Assembly (NCBI GenBank): GCA_002384855.1
Contig: DGBP01000022.1
Location: 54,792-118,791 of the forward strand
Direction of reading: 5' to 3'
Length of the DNA: 64,000 nt
DNA from: Nocardioidaceae bacterium UBA4001
Lineage (GTDB): Bacteria > Actinomycetota > Actinomycetes > Propionibacteriales > Nocardioidaceae
Part shown: piece by piece, positions 41,111 through 49,095 of the stretch
Layout: the number at the start of each line of letters is the position of its first letter
How positions within the stretch are numbered: position 1 is the stretch's first letter
Position numbers and translations under genes: made by a program
The notes under the pieces: generated by a model
Database searches by the model: none
Seen by the model: only the letters and a program-made list of their open reading frames with translations
What the model was told of the DNA's origin: nothing

Positions 41111-42580
41111 GTGCCCTCGCTGAACGACCTGGTCAGAGCCCACACCGACCTGACCGACGACGACGTGACGTGGCTGAACCTGCTCATGGCGGACTGGCAG
41201 ATCATCGCCGACCTGTCCTTCGCGGACCTGGTGCTGTGGCTGCCCGACCGGGCGGGCCGTGGCTTCTGGGCGGGTGCGCAGATGCGGCCCACGACGGGCC
41301 CGACGGCCTACGTCGACGACCTGGTGGGCGCCTTCTTCCCGCAGGGCCGCCGGCCCCTCCTGGACTCCGCCTACGAACGTCAGCGGGTCGCGCGTGAGGG
41401 CGACCCGGAGTGGCGCGACGACATCCCGGTGCGGGTGGAGGCCATCCCGGTCCGCCACGGTGACCGGGTGATCGCGGTGATCGGTCGCAACACGAACCTC
41501 CTGGGTGTGCGGACGCCGAGCCGGCTCGAGCTCTCCTACCTCCAGACCGCCACCGACCTGACGCAGATGATCGCGGGCGGCCACTTCCCCTACCCGGGTC
41601 AGCGCTCGGACCACGTGGACTCGCCGCGGGTGGGGGACGGCTTCGTGCGCATCGACGCCGACGGGCGGGTCACCTACGCCAGCCCGAACGCACTGTCGGT
41701 CTACCGCAAGCTCGGGCTGACCGGCGACCTGGCGGGGCTGGACCTCGCCGAGATCACCCGCGCCCTCGTGCCTCCGCGCAACCGGCCCGACGAGGAGACC
41801 CTCAGTGCGGTCCTCGCCGGGCGGAGCCCGCTCGACACCGAGGTGGGCAACGACGACGCCACCTTGATCGTGCGATCGATCCCGCTGCGCCCGACCGGGG
41901 AGCACATCGGGGCGCTGGTGCTGTTGCGTGACGTGACCGACCTGCGGCGTCGCGACCGCGAGCTGGTCACGAAGGATGCCACGATCCGCGAGATCCACCA
42001 CCGGGTGAAGAACAACCTCCAGACCGTCGCCGCGCTGCTCCGCCTCCAGGCCCGCAGGATCTCGGTGCCGGAGGGGCGCGTGGCGCTCGAGGAGGCGGTA
42101 CGACGGGTGGGGTCGATCGCCATCGTCCACGAGACCCTGAGTGAGTCCTTCGACGAGGAGGTGTGCTTCGACGAGGTCGCCGACCGGCTCCGGCTGATGG
42201 TCGCCGAGGTGGGGTCGAGCGAGGCCGAGGTTCGCACCTCCCGTCAGGGAAGCTTCGGGACCCTCCCCGCCGAGATCGCGACCCCGCTCGCGATGGTGCT
42301 CACCGAGCTGCTGCAGAACGCGCTCGAGCACGCTTTCCCCGAGGGCAGCGCGGGCTCGGGCGAGCTCGCGGTGCGGGTGCAGCGCCTCGTCGGCCGGCTG
42401 TGTCTGACGGTGGAGGACAACGGCGTGGGTCTGCACGAGGACTTCGACCTCGACACCTCGACGAGCCTGGGGCTGTCGATCGTGCGGACGTTGGTCGAGT
42501 CCGAGCTGGAGGGCGTGCTGGAGATGGGTCCGCGACCGGGCGGGGGCACCAGGGTCGTGGTCGACGTACCAGTGCGCTGA
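41111..42580 (+). CDS. pdtaS: Sensor histidine kinase PdtaS
   Basis: A 489-residue soluble kinase. An N-terminal GAF-like domain (residues 1-150), a PAS domain (about 170-280), then a HisKA_2 dimerisation helix with the phospho-acceptor His in EIHHRVKNNLQTVAALL (about 295-311) and an HWE/HisKA_2-type ATPase domain with ELLQNALEHAF (N box), VEDNGVGL and TSLGLSIVRTLV. PdtaS phosphorylates the ANTAR regulator PdtaR, which binds RNA; in mycobacteria it senses copper and nitric oxide. It faces whiB1, the conserved mycobacterial arrangement. Confidence 0.93.
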   Translation: MPSLNDLVRAHTDLTDDDVTWLNLLMADWQIIADLSFADLVLWLPDRAGRGFWAGAQMRPTTGPTAYVDDLVGAFFPQGRRPLLDSAYERQRVAREGDPEWRDDIPVRVEAIPVRHGDRVIAVIGRNTNLLGVRTPSRLELSYLQTATDLTQMIAGGHFPYPGQRSDHVDSPRVGDGFVRIDADGRVTYASPNALSVYRKLGLTGDLAGLDLAEITRALVPPRNRPDEETLSAVLAGRSPLDTEVGNDDATLIVRSIPLRPTGEHIGALVLLRDVTDLRRRDRELVTKDATIREIHHRVKNNLQTVAALLRLQARRISVPEGRVALEEAVRRVGSIAIVHETLSESFDEEVCFDEVADRLRLMVAEVGSSEAEVRTSRQGSFGTLPAEIATPLAMVLTELLQNALEHAFPEGSAGSGELAVRVQRLVGRLCLTVEDNGVGLHEDFDLDTSTSLGLSIVRTLVESELEGVLEMGPRPGGGTRVVVDVPVR

Positions 42581-42614
42581 GCTCCTCGGCCGGCTGGGTC
42601 CGGCCGGAGCCGGA

Positions 42615-42866
42615 TCAGGCCGTGCGGACCTTCGCGCGCGCGTTGCGGCGCTTCAGCGCGCGCCGTTCGTCCTCGCTCATGCCACCCCACACGCCGTGGT
42701 CCTGGCCGGCCTCGAGCGCCCACGCGAGACACTGCTCGCGCACCTCGCAGCGTCGGCAGACCTGCTTGGCCTCCTCGATCTGGAGGATGGCCGGCCCGGT
42801 GTTGCCGATCGGGAAGAACAGCTCCGGGTCCTCATCGAGGCATGCAGAGCGGTGGCGCCAGTCCAC
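42615..42866 (-). CDS. whiB1: WhiB1-type [4Fe-4S] transcription factor
   Basis: An 83-residue Wbl protein. Cys9, Cys37, Cys40 and Cys46 (RSACLDED, QVCRRCEVREQC) hold the NO-sensitive [4Fe-4S] cluster. GVWGGMSEDERR is the loop that contacts the principal sigma factor, and a basic tail KRRNARAKVR binds DNA. WhiB1 is essential in mycobacteria. The start is GTG with AAGGAGTCGTCGCC upstream. It converges with pdtaS. Confidence 0.93.
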   Translation of the reverse strand: MDWRHRSACLDEDPELFFPIGNTGPAILQIEEAKQVCRRCEVREQCLAWALEAGQDHGVWGGMSEDERRALKRRNARAKVRTA

Positions 42867-43177
42867 GGCGACGACTCCTTAGCTTGAGCGGTGGCCGCCC
42901 GCGGGGTGAGCGGAGCGGTCGTTCGGGCGACGTGCACCCCCACGGGTGGTGGGCTCGTGCACGCTCCGTCCAGTCTTCCGCGATGAAGCGGTCACGAAAC
43001 GGAGGTGGTCACCAGTTCCCCAGTCGAGGGCAGGATTTTCAGCCCGTCTCCCGGTGACGCAGTCGATCGTTGCAAGAGAAACCTGTGCAGGCAACCCCTT
43101 CGAGAGGTCAGTTTCATCACAGACGCCGGAATCGGGTCCTCGGATCTGTTCGGCACCGACCCACTAGGCTCGACGCC
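42867..43177. other. Intergenic region upstream of whiB1 (311 bp)
   Basis: This is the divergent control region between whiB1 and a membrane-protein gene. It contains two CGTGCAC elements 25 bp apart (42932-42963 region), a GGTGGTCACC element near 43008, and the TAGGCT box of the rightward gene. I see no open reading frame and no clear whiB1 -10/-35 pair. The length fits a regulated whiB1 promoter with a leader. Confidence 0.4.
43165..43170 (+). promoter_or_regulatory. Putative leaderless -10 box (TAGGCT)
   Basis: TAGGCT is seven bases before the GTG at 43178 of the small membrane-protein gene. Confidence 0.55.
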
Positions 43178-43576
43178 GTGAGTGCCACCGACGATCCGAG
43201 TACGCCCCGGACCGCGCCCGCGCCCCTGGCCGCCGCGGCCTCCCTGGTCGCGGTGGAGGGGTTGGTCTTCGTACTGCTCGCGGTGGCCGAGATCGCGGCG
43301 TTCGAGGGCGAGAAGGCCGTCATGGGTGCCTCGACGACGCTGTTCTTCATGGCGTACGGCGCAGGGCTGGCGGTCGTCGCCTGGGCCGTGTGGCGGTTGA
43401 GGTCCTGGGGCAGGGCGCCTGTGGTCGTCGCGCAGCTGATCCAGCTCCTGGTGGCGTCCAGCTTCTGGGGTGGCCAGACCACGTGGGTGGCGGTGGGGCT
43501 GGCGGCGGTCGCGCTGCTCGTGCTGGCCGGCATCCTCCACCCGCAGTCGACGAGGGCGCTCGCCGCGGAGGCCTGA
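43178..43576 (+). CDS. Hypothetical four-helix membrane protein
   Basis: A 132-residue protein with four hydrophobic segments (about residues 17-38, 48-69, 77-97 and 103-120) and few charged residues. I do not recognise a named family; similar small integral membrane proteins occur near sigF or whiB1 in actinobacteria. The GTG at 43178 follows a TAGGCT box by seven bases; the frame is open upstream to 43070 but has no signal there. Confidence 0.75.
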   Translation: MSATDDPSTPRTAPAPLAAAASLVAVEGLVFVLLAVAEIAAFEGEKAVMGASTTLFFMAYGAGLAVVAWAVWRLRSWGRAPVVVAQLIQLLVASSFWGGQTTWVAVGLAAVALLVLAGILHPQSTRALAAEA

Positions 43577-43622
43577 GCTGCACCCGCCGGCGGGTCCTCC
43601 CCGCCGTGGCCGGCGGCTGGGC

Positions 43623-44441
43623 TCATCCGTGCGCTGCGGTGCCCTGGTCCAGTGACGGGTCCTCGGTGAGCCGGTCCCGCAGCTGGTTCAGCGTCTTGTT
43701 GAGCAGTCGCGACACGTGCATCTGCGAGACCCCGATCTCGGCGGCGATCTGCGACTGCGTCATGCCGCGGAAGAAGCGCAGGGTCAAGATGTGCTTCTCG
43801 CGGGGGTCGAGCGCGGCGAGCAGTGGCTTGAGCGACTCGCGGTTCTCCACGTGCTCGAGGGCCTCGTCGTCCTCCCCGATGGTGTCGAGCATGCTCAGCG
43901 CGCTGTCCTCGGCGGAGTCGGCGGCGTCGAGCGAGAGCGTGGTGTAGGCGTTCGCGGACTCCAGACCCTCGATCACCTCCTCGTCGGTGACCCCGATCCG
44001 GAGGGCGATCTCCGCGACGGTGGGGGATCGTCCGAGGTCCTGGGTGAGGTCCGCCGAGGCCGCCGAGATCGCCGCGCGCAGCTCCTGGAGCCGGCGGGGG
44101 ACCCGGATGGCCCAGCTCTTGTCGCGGAAGTGACGCTTGATCTCCCCGACGATCGTCGGCGTGGCGTAGGTGGAGAACTCCACGCCGCGTTCGGAGTCGA
44201 ACCGGTCGATGGCCTTGATCAGACCGATCGTGCCGACCTGGAGGAGGTCGTCGTAGTGCTCGCCACGGTTGAGGAACCTCCTGGTGAGGTGCTCGACCAG
44301 GGGGAGGTGCAGACGGACCAGGTCGTCGCGAGCCTGGCCCCGCTCGGCCTCGCTGGACGACTCGCCGCGCAGGACCACGAACAGCTCCGCGCTGCGCGCG
44401 CGGATCGCGGCGATGTCGGTCGTCCCGGACTGGTTGCTCAT
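43623..44441 (-). CDS. sigF: RNA polymerase sigma factor SigF (SigB/SigF family)
   Basis: A 272-residue alternative sigma factor with regions 2, 3 and 4: LVRLHLPLVEHLTRRFLNRGEHYDDLLQVGTIGLIKAIDRFDSERG, YATPTIVGEIKRHFRDKSWAIRVPRRLQEL and LDPREKHILTLRFFRGMTQSQIAAEIGVSQMHVSRLL. This group controls general stress or stationary-phase genes and is restrained by an RsbW/UsfX anti-sigma factor, encoded two bases upstream. The ATG at 44441 is chosen for context; the frame upstream is a shadow of that gene. Confidence 0.94.
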   Translation of the reverse strand: MSNQSGTTDIAAIRARSAELFVVLRGESSSEAERGQARDDLVRLHLPLVEHLTRRFLNRGEHYDDLLQVGTIGLIKAIDRFDSERGVEFSTYATPTIVGEIKRHFRDKSWAIRVPRRLQELRAAISAASADLTQDLGRSPTVAEIALRIGVTDEEVIEGLESANAYTTLSLDAADSAEDSALSMLDTIGEDDEALEHVENRESLKPLLAALDPREKHILTLRFFRGMTQSQIAAEIGVSQMHVSRLLNKTLNQLRDRLTEDPSLDQGTAAHG

Positions 44442-44443
44442 GG

Positions 44444-44827
44444 TCAGCCCGGCTCCCCGCTCGTCCGGGAGAGGGTCACGGTGAGGGTGTCGCCGTCGAC
44501 ACCGGTGTCGAGAGAGGTGGTCAGCGCCGAGAGCACCGTCCAGGCGAAGCCGTCCCGGCGCGGCGGCCGGGGCACGTCGCACTGGGCGGAGACCTCGACC
44601 CTCAGCGTCTCGGGCGCGAGGTAGAAGGCGCAGCGCAGGTCCGACTCGGGGCGCGCCTGCGGCAGCACCACCGCGCACGCCTCGTCGACGGCGATGCGCA
44701 GGTCCTCGATGTCGTCGAGGGTGAAGTCCAGGCGTGCGGCGAGCCCGGCGGTCGCCGTGCGGAGCACGGAGAGAAAGGCCCCGTCCGCCGGGATTCTCAG
44801 CTCGACGTCGGGTCGGTTGTCTGCCAC
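44444..44827 (-). CDS. Anti-sigma factor UsfX/RsbW-type
   Basis: A 127-residue protein of the serine-kinase-like anti-sigma group. It has LSVLRTATAGLAARLDFTLDDIEDLRIAVDEACAVVL, the N-box helix region, and RDGFAWTVLSALTTSLDTG, which resembles mycobacterial UsfX (GSFSWHVLTALAD). The glycine-rich ATP-lid motifs of Bacillus RsbW are not visible, so kinase activity is doubtful. It should bind SigF directly. The GTG at 44827 follows AGAGGCAACCC; the frame is open upstream without a signal. Confidence 0.85.
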   Translation of the reverse strand: MADNRPDVELRIPADGAFLSVLRTATAGLAARLDFTLDDIEDLRIAVDEACAVVLPQARPESDLRCAFYLAPETLRVEVSAQCDVPRPPRRDGFAWTVLSALTTSLDTGVDGDTLTVTLSRTSGEPG

Positions 44828-44892
44828 GGGTTGCCTCTCGGTGCCTCGTCGTTGCAGCCCGGCGGGGGAGCCGGGATCGTCCAGAAGCCTAG

Positions 44893-44923
44893 ACGGGGCC
44901 GGGCACCAGGTGCCCGACCCCGT
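44893..44923 (-). terminator. Hairpin after sodN
   Basis: ACGGGG and CGGGCA pair with TGCCCG and CCCCGT, with one C/A mismatch and a CCAGG loop. It lies 31 bp beyond the sodN stop and before the anti-sigma gene on the same strand. Confidence 0.75.
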
Positions 44924-44953
44924 CCCGTGTCGCGCCTGCGCGCGAACCACGGG

Positions 44954-45355
44954 TCATGCCTTCTTGGTCTCCCAGAAGATCTCGGCGATCTCGTCGATCT
45001 TCGCCAGGAGGTCGTCGGCGGCCTGGGCGTCCATCGTGCCCTTGGCCCCGGCGGCACCGGCCAGCTTGGTGGCCTCGTTGAACAGCTGGTGCAGCTGGGG
45101 GTACTTCTCGAAGTGCGGCGGCTTGAAGTAGTCGGTCCAAAGCACCCACAGGTGGTGCTTGACGAGCTCCGAGCGCTGCTCCTTGATGAGGACCGCACGG
45201 GTGCGGAAGTCAGGGTCGTCGTTGTCGGCGACCTTCCCGATGATGGCCTTGACCGACTCGGCCTCGATCTTCGCCTGGGCGGGGTCGTACACACCGCACG
45301 GCAGGTCGCAGTGGGCGCTGACCTCGATGGTCGGTGCGAACAGTCGGGAGAGCAT
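44954..45355 (-). CDS. sodN: Nickel-containing superoxide dismutase
   Basis: A 133-residue precursor. A 14-residue leader (MLSRLFAPTIEVSA) is removed so that the nickel hook HCDLPCGVYDP begins the mature protein: His1, Cys2, Cys6 and the adjacent Tyr are the nickel and substrate residues. The rest is the four-helix bundle (KEQRSELVKHHLWVLWTDYFKPPHFEKYP). It dismutates superoxide in the cytosol. The dedicated protease gene lies divergently 81 bp away. A Fur-family nickel regulator would be expected to control it but is not encoded in the window. Confidence 0.96.
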   Translation of the reverse strand: MLSRLFAPTIEVSAHCDLPCGVYDPAQAKIEAESVKAIIGKVADNDDPDFRTRAVLIKEQRSELVKHHLWVLWTDYFKPPHFEKYPQLHQLFNEATKLAGAAGAKGTMDAQAADDLLAKIDEIAEIFWETKKA

Positions 45356-45393
45356 CCGTTGGTGTCCTTTCTGTCGAGCGGTCTTTTGTCGGT

Positions 45394-45410
45394 GGTGCCT
45401 GAACAGCACC
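45394..45410. promoter_or_regulatory. Inverted repeat in the sodN/sodX divergent promoter
   Basis: GGTGC and GCACC flank a 7-nt spacer (CTGAACA) midway between sodN and sodX. It could be an operator, for example for a nickel-responsive regulator, but does not clearly match the published Nur consensus. Confidence 0.3.
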
Positions 45411-45435
45411 TGCGACACTACTCCCGGTCGAGCGG

Positions 45436-45816
45436 GTGACAACAGCAGGGCGGTGGGCGGTGAACAAGCCGGTGCGCAGGCTCGGGCGCGCAGTCGTCCG
45501 GGGCCGCTCGATGCAGCCGACGCTGTACGCCGGCGACCGGCTGATCGTGCTTCACGGGGCCTCACCCAGACGGGGCGGCCTGGCCGTCGTACGTCTGCCG
45601 GACGGGACGGTCGCGGTCAAGCGAGCCACCGTGCGGGAGCCGCGGGGCTGGTGGGTGGAGAGCGACAACCAGCGTGAGGGCGTGGACTCGTGGCGCGTCG
45701 GGGCCATCCCGGACGCCGACGTGGTCGCCCGGGTGATGGTGCGGGTGTGGCCGCCGAGGTGGCCCCGGAGGCGGTCGGGGAGACGCCTGCGGAGTCGGCA
45801 GCGACGTGCTGGGTGA
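45436..45816 (+). CDS. sodX: Nickel superoxide dismutase maturation protease SodX
   Basis: A 126-residue signal-peptidase-like Ser/Lys protease. RGRSMQPTLYAGDRLIV contains the nucleophile Ser25 and GTVAVKRAT the general-base Lys62; a basic tail follows. Members of this family next to sodN remove its leader so that the nickel hook can form. There is no transmembrane anchor, consistent with a cytosolic substrate. Start GTG at 45436; a GTG 24 bases later is an alternative. Confidence 0.9.
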   Translation: MTTAGRWAVNKPVRRLGRAVVRGRSMQPTLYAGDRLIVLHGASPRRGGLAVVRLPDGTVAVKRATVREPRGWWVESDNQREGVDSWRVGAIPDADVVARVMVRVWPPRWPRRRSGRRLRSRQRRAG

Positions 45817-45971
45817 GGTGTCTCACGCACCCGACATCTCGCGGTGGGACGGGGCCCCTGTGAAAGACTGTCCGGCAGGGAGACCCCCGGACCGACGTAG
45901 TTCCGCCCGCCCTGCCACCGCGAGGGCGTCGAGCTACCTGATCGCATCCCCCACCACGAAGGTCACCTCTC

Positions 45972-47168
45972 ATGGCACAGCCCGCATCCCCGTCCGAGTC
46001 CGACCATCCACGCGCCGGCGACCCCGTCTTCGACCTGCACGCCGGGGGCAAGATGGAGGTGGCGTCGACGGTGGCGGTCAACGGTCCCGACGACCTATCC
46101 CTCGCGTACACGCCCGGTGTCGCCCGGGTATGCGAGGCGATCGCCGAGCACGCGGCGTACGCCGACGACTACACGTGGGTGGGCAACACGGTGGCCGTCG
46201 TGACCGACGGCACCGCGGTGCTGGGCCTCGGAGACATCGGCCCGCGTGCCGCGATGCCCGTGATGGAGGGCAAGGCGGTGCTGTTCAAGCAGTTCGCCGA
46301 CGTCGACGCGGTGCCGATCTGCCTGGACACCACCGACACCGACGCGATCGTCGAGACCGTCGTCCGCCTCGCCCCGAGCTTCGGCGGGATCAACCTCGAG
46401 GACATCTCGGCGCCACGGTGCTTCGAGATCGAGCAGCGGCTGAAGAACCGGCTCGACATCCCCGTGTTCCACGACGACCAGCACGGCACCGCCGTGGTCG
46501 TGCTCGCGGCGCTGGAGAACGCCCTCAAGCTGACCGGTCGCAGGATCGAGGACACCCGGGTGGTCATCTCCGGCGCCGGTGCGGCCGGGGTGGCGTGCAC
46601 GAAGATCCTCCTCGCGGCGGGTGTCAAGGACATCGCCGTCACCGACCGCAAGGGCGTCCTGCACTCCGACCGCGACGACCTCACCGAGGTGAAGGTGGCC
46701 CTGGCCCGCACGACGGCGGACCAGACCGGGCGCAAGGGCAGCCTCGCCGACGTGCTCGAGGGGGCCGACGTCTTCATCGGCGTCAGCGGCGGCAACGTGC
46801 CGGAGGAGGTGGTGTCGCGGATGGCTCCCGAGGCGATCATCTTCGGCCTGGCCAACCCGATCCCCGAGGTGCACCCCGACGTGGCGGCCAGGCACGCCCG
46901 CGTGGTGGCCACCGGACGGTCGGACTACCCCAACCAGATCAACAACGTGCTCGCCTTCCCCGGCATCTTCCGGGGGGCCTTCGACGTCCGGGCCACCGCG
47001 ATCACGGAGAACATGAAGCTCGCCGCCGCCGACGCCCTGGCCGAGCTCGTCGGCGACGACCTCACCGAGTCCTACATCGTCCCGTCCCCGTTCGACGATC
47101 GGGTCGCGCCCGCCGTCTCGGCCGCGGTCGCGAGGGCGGCCCGGCAGGACCGCGTCGCGCGCCGGTAG
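45972..47168 (+). CDS. NAD(P)-dependent malic enzyme
   Basis: A 398-residue malic enzyme of the short (MaeA/MaeB core) type without a phosphotransacetylase tail. LAYTPGVARVCEAI (substrate Tyr), GLGDIGPRAAMPVMEGKAVLFKQFADVDAVPI (catalytic Lys and loop), NLEDISAPRCFEIE, FHDDQHGTAVVVLAAL (metal Asp) and the Rossmann motif ISGAGAAGVAC. It decarboxylates malate to pyruvate. The following gene starts 10 bases after its stop. Confidence 0.93.
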   Translation: MAQPASPSESDHPRAGDPVFDLHAGGKMEVASTVAVNGPDDLSLAYTPGVARVCEAIAEHAAYADDYTWVGNTVAVVTDGTAVLGLGDIGPRAAMPVMEGKAVLFKQFADVDAVPICLDTTDTDAIVETVVRLAPSFGGINLEDISAPRCFEIEQRLKNRLDIPVFHDDQHGTAVVVLAALENALKLTGRRIEDTRVVISGAGAAGVACTKILLAAGVKDIAVTDRKGVLHSDRDDLTEVKVALARTTADQTGRKGSLADVLEGADVFIGVSGGNVPEEVVSRMAPEAIIFGLANPIPEVHPDVAARHARVVATGRSDYPNQINNVLAFPGIFRGAFDVRATAITENMKLAAADALAELVGDDLTESYIVPSPFDDRVAPAVSAAVARAARQDRVARR

Positions 47169-47171
47169 GGT
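47166..47171 (+). promoter_or_regulatory. Putative leaderless -10 box (TAGGGT)
   Basis: TAGGGT includes the TAG stop of the malic-enzyme gene and is six bases before the ATG at 47178. Confidence 0.45.
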
Positions 47172-47177
47172 CGAACT

Positions 47178-48146
47178 ATGTTTGCTGTCTACGCCCAAGG
47201 CTTCTCCTCGGAGGACCCGCTGTCCGGACTCGTCGTCGGGGAGCGACCCGACCCCGAGGTCCCCGACGGGTGGACCACCGTCACCGTCAAGGCCTCCTCT
47301 CTGAACCACCACGACCTGTGGTCGCTGCGGGGCGTCGGCCTCCGAGAGGAGGCGCTGCCGATGATCCTCGGCTGCGACGCGGCGGGCTACGACGAGGACG
47401 GCAACGAGGTGGTCGTCCACGCCGTCATCAGCGACCCGACCTGGACCGGCGACGAGACGCTCGACCCGAAGCGGTCGCTGCTCAGCGAGCGGTTCCAGGG
47501 CACGTTCGCCGACAAGGTCGTCGTACCCCGCTCCAACGTGGTCCCCAAGCCGGAGTCCCTGTCGTTCGAGGAGGCCGCGTGCCTGCCGACCGCCTGGCTC
47601 ACGGCGTACCGGATGCTCTTCACCCAGGGCGGCCTCAAGCCCGGCGACACCGTGCTCGTGCAGGGCGCCGGCGGCGGTGTGGCCACCGCACTGATCGCGC
47701 TCGCCCACGCGGGCGGCCTGCGCGTCTACGCCACCAGCCGGGACGAGACCAAGCGGGCCCGCGCCCTCGAGCTCGGCGCGGACGCGGTGTTCGAGAGCAA
47801 CGCGCGGCTGCCCGAGCGGGTCGACGCGGTGATGGAGACCGTCGGTCGCGCCACCTGGTCGCACTCGATCAAGTCGCTGCGGCCGGGCGGGTCCCTGGTG
47901 ATCTCGGGTACGACGAGCGGGCCGAACGTCGACAACGCCGAGCTCACCCGGATCTTCTTCCTGCAGCTGCGGGTGATCGGCTCGACGATGGGGACGCGCG
48001 GGGAGCTGGCGTCGCTGGTCAACCTGCTCGACGTCAGCGGCGTCCGCCCGGTCATCGACCGGGTGCTGCCGATGGAGGAGGCCCGCGACGGGTTCGCGGC
48101 GATGGCCGGCGGCGACGTCTTCGGCAAGATCGTCTTCACCCGCTAG
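47178..48146 (+). CDS. MDR-family zinc-binding-type alcohol dehydrogenase / quinone oxidoreductase
   Basis: A 322-residue medium-chain dehydrogenase/reductase. N-terminal GroES-like domain with KASSLNHHDLWSLRGVGL and MILGCDAAGYD, then FEEAACLPTAWLTAYRML, the Rossmann motif VLVQGAGGGVATALIALA and a C-terminal LPMEEARDGFAAMAGGDVFGKIV. The structural four-Cys zinc loop of classic alcohol dehydrogenases is absent. Substrate and cofactor preference are unknown. It may be expressed from its own leaderless promoter. Confidence 0.87.
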   Translation: MFAVYAQGFSSEDPLSGLVVGERPDPEVPDGWTTVTVKASSLNHHDLWSLRGVGLREEALPMILGCDAAGYDEDGNEVVVHAVISDPTWTGDETLDPKRSLLSERFQGTFADKVVVPRSNVVPKPESLSFEEAACLPTAWLTAYRMLFTQGGLKPGDTVLVQGAGGGVATALIALAHAGGLRVYATSRDETKRARALELGADAVFESNARLPERVDAVMETVGRATWSHSIKSLRPGGSLVISGTTSGPNVDNAELTRIFFLQLRVIGSTMGTRGELASLVNLLDVSGVRPVIDRVLPMEEARDGFAAMAGGDVFGKIVFTR

Positions 48147-48149
48147 GTT
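48144..48149 (+). promoter_or_regulatory. Putative leaderless -10 box (TAGGTT)
   Basis: TAGGTT overlaps the TAG stop of the preceding gene and is seven bases before the ATG at 48157. Confidence 0.45.
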
Positions 48150-48156
48150 TCCGGCC

Positions 48157-48852
48157 ATGGCGACCCACCTCATCACCGGTGCGGGCGCGGGCATCGGTGC
48201 CGCGCTCGCGCGTGCGCTCTCCGACCGGGGCGACGACCTGGTGCTGCTCGCACGCAGCGACGAACGCGCCGCCGAGCTGCGCGCGGCCTTTCCCGGCGCC
48301 CGCACGCTGGTGGCCGACCTGGCCGAGCCCGAGGGGCTCGCCGGCGCGCTGGAGGGGGAGGGGCTGCCCGAGCGTCTCGACTCACTGGTCCACGTGGCCG
48401 GCGTGGTCGAGCTGGGTGCGGTCGCGGCCACCCCGGTCCCGGTCTGGCGGCTGACCTTGGACGTCAACCTGCTCGCACCGGCGGAACTGACCAGGCTGTG
48501 CCTGCCGGCCCTGCGCGCCGCGCGCGGACACGTGGTGCTCGTGAACTCCGGCTCCGGCTTGCGGGCGAACCCGGAGTGGTCTGCCTACGCCGCCAGCAAG
48601 CACGGCCTGCGCGCGCTCGCCGACGCGCTGCGGGCGGAGGAGGCCGGCGCGGGCGTCCGGGTCACCTCGGTCTATCCCGGCCGCACCGCGACCGCGATGC
48701 AGGCCAAGGTCCACGAGCAGGAGGGCAACGAGTACGACCCCTCCGCATGGATCCGGCCCGAGTCGGTCGCAACGGCGGTGCTGACCGCGCTCGACCTGCC
48801 CCGCGACGCCGAGATGACCGACGTGACCGTCCGGCCGGGGCCACACGGCTGA
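48157..48852 (+). CDS. Short-chain dehydrogenase/reductase
   Basis: A 231-residue SDR. ITGAGAGIGAALA is the cofactor glycine motif, VNSGSG supplies Ser and YAASK the catalytic Tyr and Lys; HVAGVVE replaces the usual NAG. The cofactor pocket with LLARSDERAAEL (Arg after the second strand) suggests NADP(H). The substrate is unknown. It is the third gene in the malic enzyme-MDR-SDR row, all on the same strand with short gaps. Confidence 0.9.
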   Translation: MATHLITGAGAGIGAALARALSDRGDDLVLLARSDERAAELRAAFPGARTLVADLAEPEGLAGALEGEGLPERLDSLVHVAGVVELGAVAATPVPVWRLTLDVNLLAPAELTRLCLPALRAARGHVVLVNSGSGLRANPEWSAYAASKHGLRALADALRAEEAGAGVRVTSVYPGRTATAMQAKVHEQEGNEYDPSAWIRPESVATAVLTALDLPRDAEMTDVTVRPGPHG

Positions 48853-48889
48853 CGCCGGGTCGTCCGCCGGCCGTCCCACGCCTCGGTGG

Positions 48890-49006
48890 TCAACGCAGGA
48901 GCAGGTTCAGCAGCACCGTCAGGACGACGGAGGCGACGATCGAGACCGCGATCATCGTCAGGCAGCCGACGGCACCGCCGAGAGGGCGGACGCGCAGTGG
49001 ACTCAC
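48890..49006 (-). CDS. Small single-pass membrane protein (38 aa)
   Basis: A 38-residue peptide: a short basic start (MSPLRVRPLGGAVGC) and one long hydrophobic helix to the end (IAVSIVASVVLTVLLNLLLR). The GTG start at 49006 has a good ribosome site (AGGAGGAAGG, about 7 bases upstream). I do not assign a family; similar tiny Gly-Gly-Ala-x-Gly-Cys hydrophobic peptides occur in related actinobacteria as far as I recall. Its strong ribosome site argues that it is translated. Confidence 0.7.
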   Translation of the reverse strand: MSPLRVRPLGGAVGCLTMIAVSIVASVVLTVLLNLLLR

Positions 49007-49095
49007 GGTGGGACCTTCCTCCTGGGGGCCGCGAGGTACCCGTGCCGGCACCGGGCAAACGCTCATGCCGGTGGCCCGAACGGGTACCCGGAGCC

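Noticed and set aside
46095..48467. A 790-codon open frame on the minus strand opposite malic enzyme and two oxidoreductases
   Set aside because: It is antisense to three well-supported genes; high GC leaves long stop-free shadow frames, and the translation is low-complexity His/Asp/Val-rich without domains.
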